From positions 1-64,000 of the forward strand of contig CANQUQ010000008.1 of assembly GCA_947627115.1 (NCBI GenBank): a stretch of 64,000 nucleotides of DNA, given 5' to 3'. Below the pieces are notes generated by a model, which searched no databases, was not told where the DNA came from, and worked only from the letters and a program-made list of their open reading frames with translations. Positions 29,062-39,431 of the stretch are shown piece by piece. Each line of letters starts with the position of its first letter. The first letter of the stretch is position 1. The DNA comes from an uncultured Acetatifactor sp. Its GTDB lineage: Bacteria; Bacillota; Clostridia; Lachnospirales; Lachnospiraceae. A program made the position numbers and the translations under genes.

Positions 29062-30375
29062 ATGCTTACAACACTGAAAAACGCATTTAAGATCAAAGAG
29101 ATAAGAGATAAGATCTTATTTACTTTTGCAATGCTGGTCGTGATCCGTATCGGATCGCAGCTGCCCACACCGGGCGTGAGCGGCGAGTATTTTAAGAACT
29201 GGTTCGCCGCCCAGGCGAACGGTGCGTTCGGCTTCTTTGATGCGATAACGGGCGGATCGTTCATCAATATGTCTATATTGGCGTTGAACATCAGCCCCTA
29301 TATCACGTCCTCCATCATCATGCAGCTGCTGACCATCGCAATTCCCAAGTTGGAAGAGATGCAGCGCGACGGCGAGGACGGAAGAAAAAAGATCGTTTCC
29401 ATCACGCGTTATCTGACTGTGGCACTGGCTTTGATGCAGTCCACGGCTATGGCGGTGGGCTTTGGAAGACAGGGCTACCTGACCAGCTACAATGCTATGA
29501 GCATCATTACTGCTGTCGTGACTCTGACGGCGGGCAGTGCGTTCCTGATGTGGGTGGGTGAGACGATTACCGAGAAAGGTATCGGAAACGGTATTTCCAT
29601 TGTCCTGGTAATCAATATCATCTCCAGACTGCCGGAGGACCTGGGCAATCTGTTCCAGCAGTTCGTGCTGGGGAAGCCCCCTGCAACGGCTGTGCTGGCG
29701 GCGGTGATCATCGTTGCCATTATTGTTGCCATGGTGGTGCTTGTCATTATCCTGAATGACGGTGTGCGCAGTATTCCCGTACAGTATGCCAACAAGGTAC
29801 AGGGCAGGAAGATGGTGGGAGGACAGACCTCCAGCATACCGCTGAAGGTAAATACCGCAGGCGTGATCCCCGTGATCTTTGCCCAGTCTCTTTTACAGCT
29901 CCCTATCTTCATATCCTCCTTTGCAGGGTATCAGGGAACGGGCGTATGGAGCGAGGTATTAAAATATCTGAATTCAAATTACTGGTGCAATCCCAGCCAG
30001 ATCAAGTACTCCGTCGGATTGCTGGTGTACATGGTATTGATCGTGTTCTTTGCATACTTCTATACCTCTATCACCTTTAATCCGCTGATGATCGCCGACA
30101 ATATGAAAAAGCAGGGCGGTTTTATTCCGGGCATCAGACCGGGCAAGCCCACCAGCGATTATCTGAACAAGGTGTTGGATCATATTATATTTGTGGGCGC
30201 GGTAGGACTGACTATCATCGCTGTCATTCCCTATATTTTCAGCGGCGTGTTCCATGCGAGCGTGTCCTTTGGCGGCACCAGCCTTATCATTATCGTGAGC
30301 GTTGTGCTTGAGACGATGAAGCAGGTGGAATCTCAGATGCTTGTCCGCAATTATAAGGGATTTCTGGAAAAATAA
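29062..30375 (+). CDS. secY: Preprotein translocase subunit SecY
   Basis: 10-TM SecY pattern, QLLTIAIPKLEEMQRDGEDGRKKI, GFIPGIRPGKPTSDYL. Confidence 0.98.
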   Translation: MLTTLKNAFKIKEIRDKILFTFAMLVVIRIGSQLPTPGVSGEYFKNWFAAQANGAFGFFDAITGGSFINMSILALNISPYITSSIIMQLLTIAIPKLEEMQRDGEDGRKKIVSITRYLTVALALMQSTAMAVGFGRQGYLTSYNAMSIITAVVTLTAGSAFLMWVGETITEKGIGNGISIVLVINIISRLPEDLGNLFQQFVLGKPPATAVLAAVIIVAIIVAMVVLVIILNDGVRSIPVQYANKVQGRKMVGGQTSSIPLKVNTAGVIPVIFAQSLLQLPIFISSFAGYQGTGVWSEVLKYLNSNYWCNPSQIKYSVGLLVYMVLIVFFAYFYTSITFNPLMIADNMKKQGGFIPGIRPGKPTSDYLNKVLDHIIFVGAVGLTIIAVIPYIFSGVFHASVSFGGTSLIIIVSVVLETMKQVESQMLVRNYKGFLEK

Positions 30376-30474
30376 CTAAGGAATGATGGATCGGACAGGG
30401 CTGCCTGTCCGGTCTTATTTATCTGTTGTAAAACGACGACTGAAGTGCTGCCTCGGCAGCGGAAAAGAGGAGAT

Positions 30475-31116
30475 ATGAAAATTATCATGCTGGGAGCGCC
30501 CGGTGCAGGCAAGGGCACACAGGCGAAGCTGATCGCCGAGAGGTATCAGATCCCCCACGTGTCTACGGGCGACATATTCCGTGCGAATATAAAGAACGGC
30601 ACGGAGCTGGGAAGGGAAGCAAAGAAGTATATGGATCAGGGGCTGCTGGTCCCCGACGAGCTTACGGTAAAGATCCTGCTGGACAGAGTGGCTCAGGAGG
30701 ACTGCAGGAACGGATACGTGCTGGACGGCTTTCCGCGCACGATACCGCAGGCGCAGGTGTTGGATGAGGCGCTTGCAAAATTGAATGAAAAAATAGATCA
30801 CGTCATCGACGTGGATGTTCCCGACGAGAATATCGTGCGGAGAATGTCCGGCCGGCGGGCCTGCCCGAAATGCGGCGCTACATATCATATTGAGCATATT
30901 CCTCCTAAGAAGGAAGGAATATGCGATGGCTGCGGAAGCGAGCTGGTGCTGAGGGATGACGACAGGGAGGAGACCGTGCTCAACCGCCTGAAGGTATATC
31001 ATGAGCAGACGCAGCCGCTCATTGATTTCTACGCGAAGAAGGGCGTTCTGAATACGGTGGACGGCACCATGGATATGCAGGACGTGTTTAAGGCTGTCAC
31101 GGATATCTTGGGTTGA
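30475..31116 (+). CDS. adk: Adenylate kinase (zinc lid)
   Basis: [20 protein letters not shown]; lid CPKC...CDGC. Confidence 0.97.
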   Translation: MKIIMLGAPGAGKGTQAKLIAERYQIPHVSTGDIFRANIKNGTELGREAKKYMDQGLLVPDELTVKILLDRVAQEDCRNGYVLDGFPRTIPQAQVLDEALAKLNEKIDHVIDVDVPDENIVRRMSGRRACPKCGATYHIEHIPPKKEGICDGCGSELVLRDDDREETVLNRLKVYHEQTQPLIDFYAKKGVLNTVDGTMDMQDVFKAVTDILG

Positions 31117-31144
31117 GATCCGGTGCCGGAAAGGAAGTATCGTC

Positions 31145-31897
31145 ATGGCTATTGCGATAAAGACAGAACAGGAGATCCGGCTCATGCGGGAATCCTGCCG
31201 ATTGCTCGCCGATGTCTTTCAGAGTCTGGAGCAGTCGATCAGACCGGGAATCTCCACCATGCAGATCAATATCCTGGGGGATCAGTTGATCCGGCAGCAC
31301 GGATGCATACCGAATTTCCTTCATTATAACGGATATCCCGCTTCCATCTGCGTGTCGGTAAACGATGAGGTGGTACATGGTATTCCCAGAAAGAATCACA
31401 TTCTGCAGGAGGGGGACATTGTAAGTCTGGATGCCGGCCTGATCTACAAGGGATATCACTCGGACATGGCCCGCACCTTCGGGGTAGGCCAGATCAGCGC
31501 AGAGGCCGCACAGCTCATAGAGGCCACCCGGCAGAGCTTTTTTGAAGGTATAAAAATGGCAAGAGCAGGTAATCATTTACATGATATTTCCAATGCCATT
31601 GACGCTTATATAAAGCCCTTCGGCTACGGAATCGTCAGAGACCTGGTGGGACACGGTATAGGCACTCATCTTCATGAGGAGCCGCAGATCCCGAACTTTG
31701 CGCAGCTAAAGCGCGGCCCGAAGCTTCGGGCGGGAATGACGCTTGCTGTGGAGCCCATGATCAATATGGGACGGGCAGACGTAGAGTGGCTGGATGATGA
31801 CTGGACAGTGGTGACGGAAGACGGTTCCTGGTCGGCTCACTATGAAAATACCATTCTGGTGACGGAGGGCGAACCGGAGATTCTGACGCTCTATTAA
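31145..31897 (+). CDS. map: Type I methionyl aminopeptidase
   Basis: GHGIGTHLHEEPQIPNF, LAVEPMINMG. Confidence 0.97.
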   Translation: MAIAIKTEQEIRLMRESCRLLADVFQSLEQSIRPGISTMQINILGDQLIRQHGCIPNFLHYNGYPASICVSVNDEVVHGIPRKNHILQEGDIVSLDAGLIYKGYHSDMARTFGVGQISAEAAQLIEATRQSFFEGIKMARAGNHLHDISNAIDAYIKPFGYGIVRDLVGHGIGTHLHEEPQIPNFAQLKRGPKLRAGMTLAVEPMINMGRADVEWLDDDWTVVTEDGSWSAHYENTILVTEGEPEILTLY

Positions 31898-31916
31898 ATA
31901 AGAAAGCGGAGGAATT

Positions 31917-32207
31917 ATGATAGGACAGTTTGTATTCTCCAAAGCTGGGCACGATAAGGGCACTCTCTATGTGGTGGCAGCTGAGGAAGAGGATCATGTG
32001 TATCTGTGCGACGGCCGGCTCAAGACTCTGGCTTCGCCCAAGAAAAAGCGCAGACGGCATGTGCAGCCGGTGAAGGCGGCCGTGGATGCGGATCTGCAAA
32101 AGCGGATGGCGAACGGCGGGAATGTGTATGATGAGGAAGTAAGACGCGCCATAAAATTATATAAGGAGCAACGTCAAAGCAAGCAAAGGGAGGAAATGTA
32201 TGTCTAA
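31917..32207 (+). CDS. KOW-domain (L14e-like) RNA-binding protein
   Basis: [20 protein letters not shown]...[17 protein letters not shown]; position between map and infA. Confidence 0.8.
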   Translation: MIGQFVFSKAGHDKGTLYVVAAEEEDHVYLCDGRLKTLASPKKKRRRHVQPVKAAVDADLQKRMANGGNVYDEEVRRAIKLYKEQRQSKQREEMYV

Positions 32208-32418
32208 AAGCGATGTAATCGAAATTGAAGGAACTGTTGTGGAGAAGCTGCCGAACACAATGTTTCAGGTGGAACTGGAGAACGGCCACAGAGTGCTGGC
32301 ACATATCAGCGGTAAGCTGCGCCAGAATTTCATCCGTATCCTTCCCGGTGACCGTGTTACTCTGGAGCTGTCGCCCTACGATCTGAGCAAGGGAAGGATC
32401 ATCTGGAGAGATAAATAA
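32200..32418 (+). CDS. infA: Translation initiation factor IF-1
   Basis: [30 protein letters not shown]. Confidence 0.98.
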   Translation: MSKSDVIEIEGTVVEKLPNTMFQVELENGHRVLAHISGKLRQNFIRILPGDRVTLELSPYDLSKGRIIWRDK

Positions 32419-32457
32419 GATAAGGTTCTGATTACAGCAATTATGCGAAAAAAGGGG

Positions 32458-32486
32458 TTGCCAACCGGTGCCCCTTATGTTATAAT
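32458..32486 (+). promoter_or_regulatory. Internal promoter between infA and rpmJ
   Basis: TTGCCA-17-TATAAT. Confidence 0.6.
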
Positions 32487-32519
32487 GTAAAACGGTCTTT
32501 TTTGAAAGGAGGGTTTAAC

Positions 32520-32633
32520 GTGAAAGTTAGATCATCAGTAAAACCGATCTGCGAAAAATGCAAGATCATCAAGAGAAAAGGACGCATCAGAGTAATCTGC
32601 GAGAATCCGAAGCATAAACAGAGACAGGGATAA
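32520..32633 (+). CDS. rpmJ: 50S ribosomal protein L36 (GTG start, not in ORF track)
   Basis: [47 protein letters not shown]. Confidence 0.95.
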   Translation: MKVRSSVKPICEKCKIIKRKGRIRVICENPKHKQRQG

Positions 32634-33025
32634 TCACCGCTTAGACAGGCTGAAGAGAGCCTGGTCCGAGTAAGTGAGTTCTTGTCCGGTTTCTATGTGC
32701 GGCTGAACCAATGGATAGCGCCTGGCGCAGACATTGATTATCATAAAACTGGGATAGGGCTTACAGGAGATTACTTGTTGATACCAGGACGAGAAGATTT
32801 TCTAAGACAGAGGATAAATTACGGAGGTCGTAATAAAATTACGGAGAGCGTAATTTTAAGAAAATCTGTGTTTCGTCCCGGAAAGATCGGATGAACGGAA
32901 TGTGTCCGGTTGGGTGAAAGCCCCAATCAACTTAGTAACAGATCAGCACACGGTAAACAGACCGAGCGTGTGCGGCGTAAGGTTCCGCGAAAAGCGGAAA
33001 CGCAAAGAAAATGGAGGAAATGTAA
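32634..33025 (+). ncRNA. Structured 392-nt rpmJ-rpsM spacer, candidate alpha-operon leader RNA
   Basis: CAGGCT/AGCCTG; GGACGAgaAGATTTTCT/AGAAAATCTgtgtTTCGTCC enclosing twin ATTACG/CGTAAT hairpins; GCACACG/CGTGTGC; GTTCCGC/GCGGAAAC. Confidence 0.55.
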
Positions 33026-33397
33026 ATGGCTCGTATCGCAGGTGTTGACTTACCCAGAGAGAAACGAATTGAAATCGGTTTGACCTATGTCTACGGCATC
33101 GGCAGGTCTACCGCCAATAAGATTCTGGCGGAGGCAGGCGTAAATCCCGATACCAGAGTGAGAGACGTGACCGATGAGGAAGTGAAGAAGATCAGTGAGG
33201 CCATTGAGAAGCTGAACGTCGTGGTCGAGGGTGATCTGAGACGTGAGGTGGCTCTGAACATCAAGAGGCTTCAGGAGATCGGATGCTATCGCGGTATCCG
33301 TCACCGTAAGGGTCTTCCTGTTCGCGGTCAGAATACCAAGAACAATGCAAGGACCCGCAAGGGACCCAAGAGGACCGTTGCAAACAAGAAGAAGTAA
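33026..33397 (+). CDS. rpsM: 30S ribosomal protein S13
   Basis: [27 protein letters not shown]. Confidence 0.98.
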   Translation: MARIAGVDLPREKRIEIGLTYVYGIGRSTANKILAEAGVNPDTRVRDVTDEEVKKISEAIEKLNVVVEGDLRREVALNIKRLQEIGCYRGIRHRKGLPVRGQNTKNNARTRKGPKRTVANKKK

Positions 33398-33454
33398 CTG
33401 TTAACAGGAATCCCACTGATTCCGGAGAATAGAGAAAGTAGGTTAGTTTAAAAA

Positions 33455-33850
33455 ATGGCGAAACAAGTTGCAAAAAAAGTAACGAAGAAGCGCGTTAAGA
33501 AAAACGTTGAACGCGGACAGGCACATATCCAGTCTTCCTTCAATAATACGATCGTTACCCTCACCGATATGGAGGGGAACGCTCTCAGCTGGGCCAGTGC
33601 CGGTGGTCTGGGATTTAAAGGTTCAAGGAAATCTACTCCGTATGCTGCCCAGATGGCGGCAGAGACAGCTACCAAGGCTGCTCTGGTGCACGGCCTGAAA
33701 TCCGTAGACGTATTTGTAAAGGGGCCCGGTTCGGGACGTGAGGCTGCGATCAGAGCTCTCTCCGCATGCGGTCTTGAGGTGGTAAGTATCCGTGACGTGA
33801 CTCCTGTTCCTCACAACGGCTGCCGTCCTCCTAAGCGGCGCCGCGTTTAA
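33455..33850 (+). CDS. rpsK: 30S ribosomal protein S11
   Basis: [23 protein letters not shown]. Confidence 0.98.
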   Translation: MAKQVAKKVTKKRVKKNVERGQAHIQSSFNNTIVTLTDMEGNALSWASAGGLGFKGSRKSTPYAAQMAAETATKAALVHGLKSVDVFVKGPGSGREAAIRALSACGLEVVSIRDVTPVPHNGCRPPKRRRV

Positions 33851-33933
33851 TGCAGAGCCGCCGTGGGCGGCGCGGTTGGAAGAAAGTGCCGGAATTACGG
33901 CACTGTAAACAATAAAGAAGGGAAAAGAAAAAA

Positions 33934-34527
33934 ATGGCAATCAATCGTGTACCTGTTTTAAAGAGATGTAGGGCACTGGGCCTGGAGCCCTCCTACTTGG
34001 GATATGACAAGAAGTCTAAAAGACAGAATCTGAGGGCCGGCAAGAAGGTAAGTGAGTACGGTCTGCAGCTGCGTGAGAAGCAGAAGGCAAAGTTCATTTA
34101 CGGCGTTCTGGAGAAGCCCTTCAGGAATTATTACGAAAAGGCTGACAGAATGAAGGGCACCACCGGTGAGAATCTGATGGTGATGTTGGAGAGCAGACTG
34201 GACAACGTGGTGTTCAGAATGTGCTTCGCGAGGACCAGAAGAGAGGCAAGACAGATCGTGGGCCACAAGCATGTGCTGGTGAACGGCAGGACGGTGAATA
34301 TTCCTTCCTATCGGGTCAAGGCCGGCGATGTGATCGAAATCAAGGAGAAGGCTAAGTCTCTGCAGAGATACAAGGACATTGTGGAGGTGACCGGCGGCAG
34401 GCTGGTACCTGAGTGGATGGATGTCGATATTGAGAACCTTAAGGGTACCATTAAGAATCTGCCCACCAGAGAGATGATCGATGTCCCTGTAGATGAGATG
34501 CTTATTGTCGAGTTGTACTCCAAGTAA
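33934..34527 (+). CDS. rpsD: 30S ribosomal protein S4
   Basis: RRLDN-type S4 domain, [20 protein letters not shown]. Confidence 0.98.
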   Translation: MAINRVPVLKRCRALGLEPSYLGYDKKSKRQNLRAGKKVSEYGLQLREKQKAKFIYGVLEKPFRNYYEKADRMKGTTGENLMVMLESRLDNVVFRMCFARTRREARQIVGHKHVLVNGRTVNIPSYRVKAGDVIEIKEKAKSLQRYKDIVEVTGGRLVPEWMDVDIENLKGTIKNLPTREMIDVPVDEMLIVELYSK

Positions 34528-34557
34528 GATAATTATTCAAAAAGGAGGATATTCGCA

Positions 34558-35514
34558 GTGTTTGATTTTGAGAGACCTAATATCGAGGTTGCAGAGATTT
34601 CAGAAGACAAGAAGTACGGGAAATTTGTCGTTGAGCCTTTGGAAAGAGGATACGGAATCACACTTGGCAATTCCTTGAGAAGGATCATGCTTTCCTCACT
34701 GCCCGGTGCAGCGGTAAGCCAGGTCAAGATCGAAGGCGTACTGCATGAGTTCAGTTCCGTTCCCGGTGTGAAAGAGGATGTGACTGAGATCATCATGAAC
34801 ATCAAGAGCCTTGCCATCAAAAACAACAGCGAGACCAACGAAGCAAAGATTGCATATATTGAGTATGAGGGCGAGGGCGTTGTACATGCGTCGGATATTC
34901 AGGCGGATCAGGACATTGAGATCCTGAATCCCGATCTGGTGATCGCCACCTTAAGCGGCAAGGACACCAAGCTCTATATGGAGCTGACCATCACCAAGGG
35001 GCGGGGCTATGTGAGCGCCGACAAGAATAAGAGCGGAGATCTGCCCATCGGTGTGATCGCAGTGGATTCCATCTACACTCCCGTGGAGAGAGTAAATGTG
35101 ACCGTGGAGAACACCCGTGTAGGCCAGATCACCGATTATGATAAGCTGACCCTGGACGTATTCACCAACGGGACTCTGGTCCCCGACGAGGCGGTAAGCC
35201 TTGCGGCGAAGGTACTCAGCGAGCATCTGAGCCTTTTTATCGACCTGTCCGAGAATGCCAAGACCGCCGAGGTCATGGTGGAAAAGGAGGACGACGAGAA
35301 GGAGAAGGTGCTGGAGATGAGCATCGACGAGCTGGAGCTCTCCGTGCGCTCTTACAACTGTCTGAAGCGTGCAGGCATCAACACGGTGGAGGAGCTGTGC
35401 AACAAGACCTCCGAGGATATGATGAAGGTCCGCAACCTGGGACGCAAGTCTCTGGAGGAGGTGCTGGCCAAGCTGAAGGAGCTGGGCCTGTCCCTGAATC
35501 CCAGCGAGGAATAG
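34558..35514 (+). CDS. rpoA: RNA polymerase alpha subunit (GTG start)
   Basis: [23 protein letters not shown]; alphaCTD. Confidence 0.98.
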   Translation: MFDFERPNIEVAEISEDKKYGKFVVEPLERGYGITLGNSLRRIMLSSLPGAAVSQVKIEGVLHEFSSVPGVKEDVTEIIMNIKSLAIKNNSETNEAKIAYIEYEGEGVVHASDIQADQDIEILNPDLVIATLSGKDTKLYMELTITKGRGYVSADKNKSGDLPIGVIAVDSIYTPVERVNVTVENTRVGQITDYDKLTLDVFTNGTLVPDEAVSLAAKVLSEHLSLFIDLSENAKTAEVMVEKEDDEKEKVLEMSIDELELSVRSYNCLKRAGINTVEELCNKTSEDMMKVRNLGRKSLEEVLAKLKELGLSLNPSEE

Positions 35515-35516
35515 AG

Positions 35517-35777
35517 CGCGAAAAGAACGTCTGGCCGTTCGCGCCGGAGGGCGCTTCACGGAGAAGCTCTGTGTTTCGCGCAGGAGAAATTGCCTGGCGG
35601 CAATTCTCTCCACAGCAGGTTCAAGAGGCCCAGAGCCTGGGTCGTACGGATAACCGCGGCGGTAAGGCCGATGTGTTCGCCAGCGGTTCATCTCTGAATG
35701 GCATATCAACAAGCATCCGGTAAGTAAGTCCAAAGAGCGTGGCCGGATGTACCATGAATGGAGAAAGGAAGTAAATT
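35517..35777 (+). ncRNA. Structured rpoA-rplQ spacer, multibranched
   Basis: GCGCGAAA/TTTCGCGC closing stem with GAACG/CGTTC and GCGC/GCGC inside; GGAGAaATTGCC/GGCAATTCTC; CATCCGG/CCGGATG. Confidence 0.5.
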
Positions 35778-36383
35778 ATGGCAAAGTACAGAAAACTTGG
35801 GAGAACATCCGCTCAGAGAAAGGCACTGCTGAGAAATCAGGTGACCGCTCTGATACAGAACGGCAAGATCGTTACCACCGAGGCAAAGGCCAAGGAGGTC
35901 CAGAAGATCGCCGACGGTCTGATCGCTATGGCCGTGAGAGAGAAAGACAACTATGAGACCGTGAAGGTCACTGCCAAGGTTGCCCGCAAGGACAAGGACG
36001 GCAGGAGAGTAAAGCAGATCGTTGACAAGGAGACCGGCAAGGTCCTCTCCGACACGCACCGCGATAAGGACGGAAAGATTAAGAGGATCGAGAACGGCGT
36101 TACGGTCACCGTCTACGACGAGGTGGAGAAGGAGATCAAGAAGGATCTTCCCTCCAGACTGCATGCGAGACATCAGATGCTGAAGGTGCTGTATCCTGTG
36201 GTGAGCGTTCCCAAGGAGGCTGCCGGCAGGAAGAAGAATACCAAGGAGATCGATCTCGTGGCAAAGCTCTTCGACGAGTATGCGCCCAAGTATGCTGACC
36301 GCAAGGGCGGTTACACCAGGATCGTCAAGATCGGACAGCGCAAAGGCGATGCGGCGATGGAGGTCATTCTGGAGCTTGTGTAA
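35778..36383 (+). CDS. rplQ: 50S ribosomal protein L17, with internal insertion (201 aa)
   Basis: [20 protein letters not shown]..., [14 protein letters not shown]...[24 protein letters not shown]. Confidence 0.95.
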   Translation: MAKYRKLGRTSAQRKALLRNQVTALIQNGKIVTTEAKAKEVQKIADGLIAMAVREKDNYETVKVTAKVARKDKDGRRVKQIVDKETGKVLSDTHRDKDGKIKRIENGVTVTVYDEVEKEIKKDLPSRLHARHQMLKVLYPVVSVPKEAAGRKKNTKEIDLVAKLFDEYAPKYADRKGGYTRIVKIGQRKGDAAMEVILELV

Positions 36384-36430
36384 GGATACGGCTGTGTGAG
36401 AACAGCAATGTACGAGCAATGAATAAAAAC

Positions 36431-36464
36431 ATGGGGAGGACCCTTCGGTCCTCCCCGTTTTTTA
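36431..36464. terminator. Bidirectional terminator between rplQ and M15 peptidase
   Basis: GGGGAGGACC-cttc-GGTCCTCCCC-gTTTTTT. Confidence 0.85.
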
Positions 36465-36473
36465 ACGGAAAAA

Positions 36474-37424
36474 TCAGTTCCGTTTCTTTTCGAAATGCTG
36501 GTAGTCCTTGCTGTTGTTCCAGTTGCCGCCCCAGATAAAGCCGTGCTCGGTAAAAAGCTTATAGCATAGATCGTTCTCGTCTATCTTGTAGGGAAATTCG
36601 GCCGAGCGGTCGGCGTATTCCTCGGCCTCCGGCGGAAAGATGCTGCGGCTGCGGTTGTTGTAGGTGACGTACGGATTGTAGAAGGGATTTACGTCGACGG
36701 CAAGGCCGAAGGCATGTCTGGAAAGCGTGTCGGTGCCCTCCACCACCCTGTAGTTGAAGCAGGAGGTATTGTTGTCGGCCATGGATGCGTCATCGTCGCC
36801 GTCGTACTCGTCGATCAGCAGGACGCGCTCCAGCCGGTATTCGTTCCGGTACAGCTCATAAAAGATCTCGGTCAGATCCTGAGCGATGTCGCGGTTGCAG
36901 ATCAGCTCGCCTTCTGCAGGTTTTCCGTCAAAATCATAGTGCAGAATGTGTACGTAGCGCAGCTCTTCCACGGTGATCTCCGGCTGGGCCTCCTCCGCCT
37001 GGGACGGGTAGGAAAAGCCGGTGATGTACCGGCGCAGACTGTCCGAGACAGGCTCGTAGTAAAAGCCCTCCGCCAGGGTATGGCGCTGCTTCTCCTGTGA
37101 GGTGCCGTTGAGGAGCGCTCCCGTGAGAAGTGACGTTGTTCCTGCATTTTCTTCCGGGGCCGGGGTCTCATCGGGTTCGGACCTATCCGCGTTCTCCGGG
37201 GACGCAGCGGGACCTTCCGCGGCAGGGGATGTCTGCGCCGTATCCCCGTCTGTGTTCGCGCCGTCCTCCTGAGGGACAGCAGTCTGTGTCTGAGACTGGG
37301 ACAGCTGTTTCTCGTGCTCCGTCAGAGTCATGGAATTTCGAGAGGCCGCCTTACTCAACAGTACGGCCAGTACCACAATAGCCGTCAGGACGGCGAACAT
37401 TTTGATCAGCTTGGTTCTGTCCAT
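36474..37424 (-). CDS. M15-family D-Ala-D-Ala carboxypeptidase-like protein
   Basis: Signal anchor; SRHAFGLAVDVNPFYNPYV, HGFIWGGNWNNSKDYQHFE. Confidence 0.85.
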   Translation of the reverse strand: MDRTKLIKMFAVLTAIVVLAVLLSKAASRNSMTLTEHEKQLSQSQTQTAVPQEDGANTDGDTAQTSPAAEGPAASPENADRSEPDETPAPEENAGTTSLLTGALLNGTSQEKQRHTLAEGFYYEPVSDSLRRYITGFSYPSQAEEAQPEITVEELRYVHILHYDFDGKPAEGELICNRDIAQDLTEIFYELYRNEYRLERVLLIDEYDGDDDASMADNNTSCFNYRVVEGTDTLSRHAFGLAVDVNPFYNPYVTYNNRSRSIFPPEAEEYADRSAEFPYKIDENDLCYKLFTEHGFIWGGNWNNSKDYQHFEKKRN

Positions 37425-37587
37425 GGATCTCTCCCTTTTCACTCATGAGATAAGTTTGCCCAATTCCCTATAAGCATACCACACCGCGGGGAAATTTGTA
37501 AACAGATCCCATGGGTACAGGTACCGTTCTCCCATCGGTACAGACGCCGTTTTCCTCTGCTTGCCGCGCAAGATTGGCCGGAAACAG

Positions 37588-37616
37588 TTGTATTCGGCAC
37601 TCAAATCTGCTATAGT
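37588..37616 (+). promoter_or_regulatory. Promoter of ecf operon
   Basis: TTGTAT-17-TATAGT. Confidence 0.55.
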
Positions 37617-37625
37617 TGAGAAAGC

Positions 37626-38501
37626 ATGGGAAAAAAGAGGCAGTGCGGCATGGAGATCGTCAAGACATCAGATTTAGTATATGAATATATCAGGCGCGAC
37701 GAGGAAGGGAACGTGGAGGGTATTACCACGGCGGTGGACAAGGTGAACCTGGACATACGGCAGGGCGAGTTCATTGCCATTCTCGGCCACAACGGTTCCG
37801 GGAAATCCACCCTGGCCAAGCATATCAACGCCATATTGAGTCCCACGGAGGGCACGGTATGGGTGGACGGAATGGATACCTCCCAGGAGGACAAGGTGTG
37901 GGATATCCGCCAGACTGCGGGCATGGTGTTCCAGAATCCGGACAATCAGATCATCGGTCAGGTGGTGGAGGAAGACGTGGGATTTGGCCCCGAAAACATG
38001 GGCATTCCCACAAAGGAGATATGGGAGCGGGTGGAGGAGAGCCTGCGTGCGGTGGGCATGTATGAATTTCGGAAATATTCCCCCAACAAGCTTTCGGGCG
38101 GTCAGAAGCAGAGAGTATCTATCGCGGGCGTGCTGGCCATGCATCCCAAATGTATCGTGCTGGACGAGCCCACGGCCATGCTGGATCCCAGCGGGCGCAG
38201 GGAGGTCATCCGCGCCGTGCGGGGGCTGAACCAGGTGGAGGGAGTGACCGTTATTCTGATCACCCACTATATGGAAGAAATCATTCATGCGGACAGGGTG
38301 TTCGTCATGGATCGGGGCAGGATCGCCATGGAGGGGACGCCGAGGCAGATATTTTCCCAGGTGGAACGTCTGAAGGAGCTTCGGCTGGATGTGCCCCAGG
38401 TGACGCTGCTTGCCTATGAGCTGAAAAAGAGAGGTGTGGAGTTGCCGGACGGGATCCTCACGGAGGAAGAGCTGGCGGATGCCCTGAGCGTATATTGCTG
38501 A
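37626..38501 (+). CDS. ecfA1: Energy-coupling factor transporter ATPase 1 (start possibly 37650)
   Basis: [35 protein letters not shown]. Confidence 0.95.
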   Translation: MGKKRQCGMEIVKTSDLVYEYIRRDEEGNVEGITTAVDKVNLDIRQGEFIAILGHNGSGKSTLAKHINAILSPTEGTVWVDGMDTSQEDKVWDIRQTAGMVFQNPDNQIIGQVVEEDVGFGPENMGIPTKEIWERVEESLRAVGMYEFRKYSPNKLSGGQKQRVSIAGVLAMHPKCIVLDEPTAMLDPSGRREVIRAVRGLNQVEGVTVILITHYMEEIIHADRVFVMDRGRIAMEGTPRQIFSQVERLKELRLDVPQVTLLAYELKKRGVELPDGILTEEELADALSVYC

Positions 38502-38516
38502 CAGGAGTTCGATGCG

Positions 38517-39368
38517 ATGTCGATCATAGTAGATCATGTAAATTACATATACGGAGAAGACACTCCGCTGGCAGTGGCGGCGCTGAAGGATGTGTGCCTG
38601 CAGTTCCCGGATGGACAGTTCGTGGGCATCATCGGTCACACCGGTTCCGGCAAGTCGACCCTGGTACAGCATCTGAACGGTCTGCTGAAGGCCACCTCCG
38701 GCCATATTTACTTCAACGGGGAAGACATCTACGACAGGGACTATGACAGAAAAAAGCTGCGAAGCAAGGTGGGGCTCGTATTTCAGTACCCGGAGCATCA
38801 GCTTTTTGAGGTGGATGTTTTTTCCGATGTCTGCTTCGGACCGAAAAATCTGGGTCTGGACAGGCGGGAAGCGGAGCTTCGCGCCTACGAAGCCCTGCGC
38901 AAGGTGGGGCTTGAGGAGGAGCTGTTCTATCAGTCCCCCTTTGACCTGTCCGGAGGACAGAAGCGCCGTGTGGCTATCGCCGGGGTGCTGGCCATGAAGC
39001 CGGATGTGCTGATCCTGGATGAGCCGACGGCAGGTCTGGACCCCAAAGGCCGGGACGAGATCCTGAGTCAGATCAAACGGCTGCAGACCGAAACGGGCAT
39101 GACCATCCTGCTGGTGTCTCACAGCATGGAGGACGTGGCGGAATATGTGGACAGGATCATCGTGATGAACAAGGGAAGCGTCATGTACGACGACGGGCCA
39201 AGAGAGGTGTTCCGGCACTATAAGGAGCTGGAGGAGGTCGGTCTTGCGGCCCCTCAGGTGACTTACATCCTGCACCGGCTGAAGGAGAAGGGAATGGATG
39301 TGGACGTGAGCGCCACTACGGTGGGGGAGGCTGCCGAGACCGTGCTGCGGGCGCTGGGACGGCGGTAG
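38517..39368 (+). CDS. ecfA2: Energy-coupling factor transporter ATPase 2
   Basis: GHTGSGKSTLVQHLNGLL, LSGGQKRRVAIAGVLAM. Confidence 0.95.
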   Translation: MSIIVDHVNYIYGEDTPLAVAALKDVCLQFPDGQFVGIIGHTGSGKSTLVQHLNGLLKATSGHIYFNGEDIYDRDYDRKKLRSKVGLVFQYPEHQLFEVDVFSDVCFGPKNLGLDRREAELRAYEALRKVGLEEELFYQSPFDLSGGQKRRVAIAGVLAMKPDVLILDEPTAGLDPKGRDEILSQIKRLQTETGMTILLVSHSMEDVAEYVDRIIVMNKGSVMYDDGPREVFRHYKELEEVGLAAPQVTYILHRLKEKGMDVDVSATTVGEAAETVLRALGRR

Positions 39369-39431
39369 GAACATGGGCACACCGGTGCGGTGCAGGAAAA
39401 ATGCGGGCCGTACGTGCCGGCGGGAGACGAT

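Noticed and set aside
32634-33025. Group I/II intron or OrfB-associated HEARO-type RNA in the rpmJ-rpsM spacer
   Set aside because: GTGCGGC strings and GTGAAAG looked intron-like, but I could not find a domain V, a conserved group I P7 core, a maturase or a transposase. Treated as a leader RNA candidate instead.
37674-39380. 568-aa antisense ORF over ecfA1/ecfA2
   Set aside because: Shadow of two ABC ATPases; low plausibility composition.
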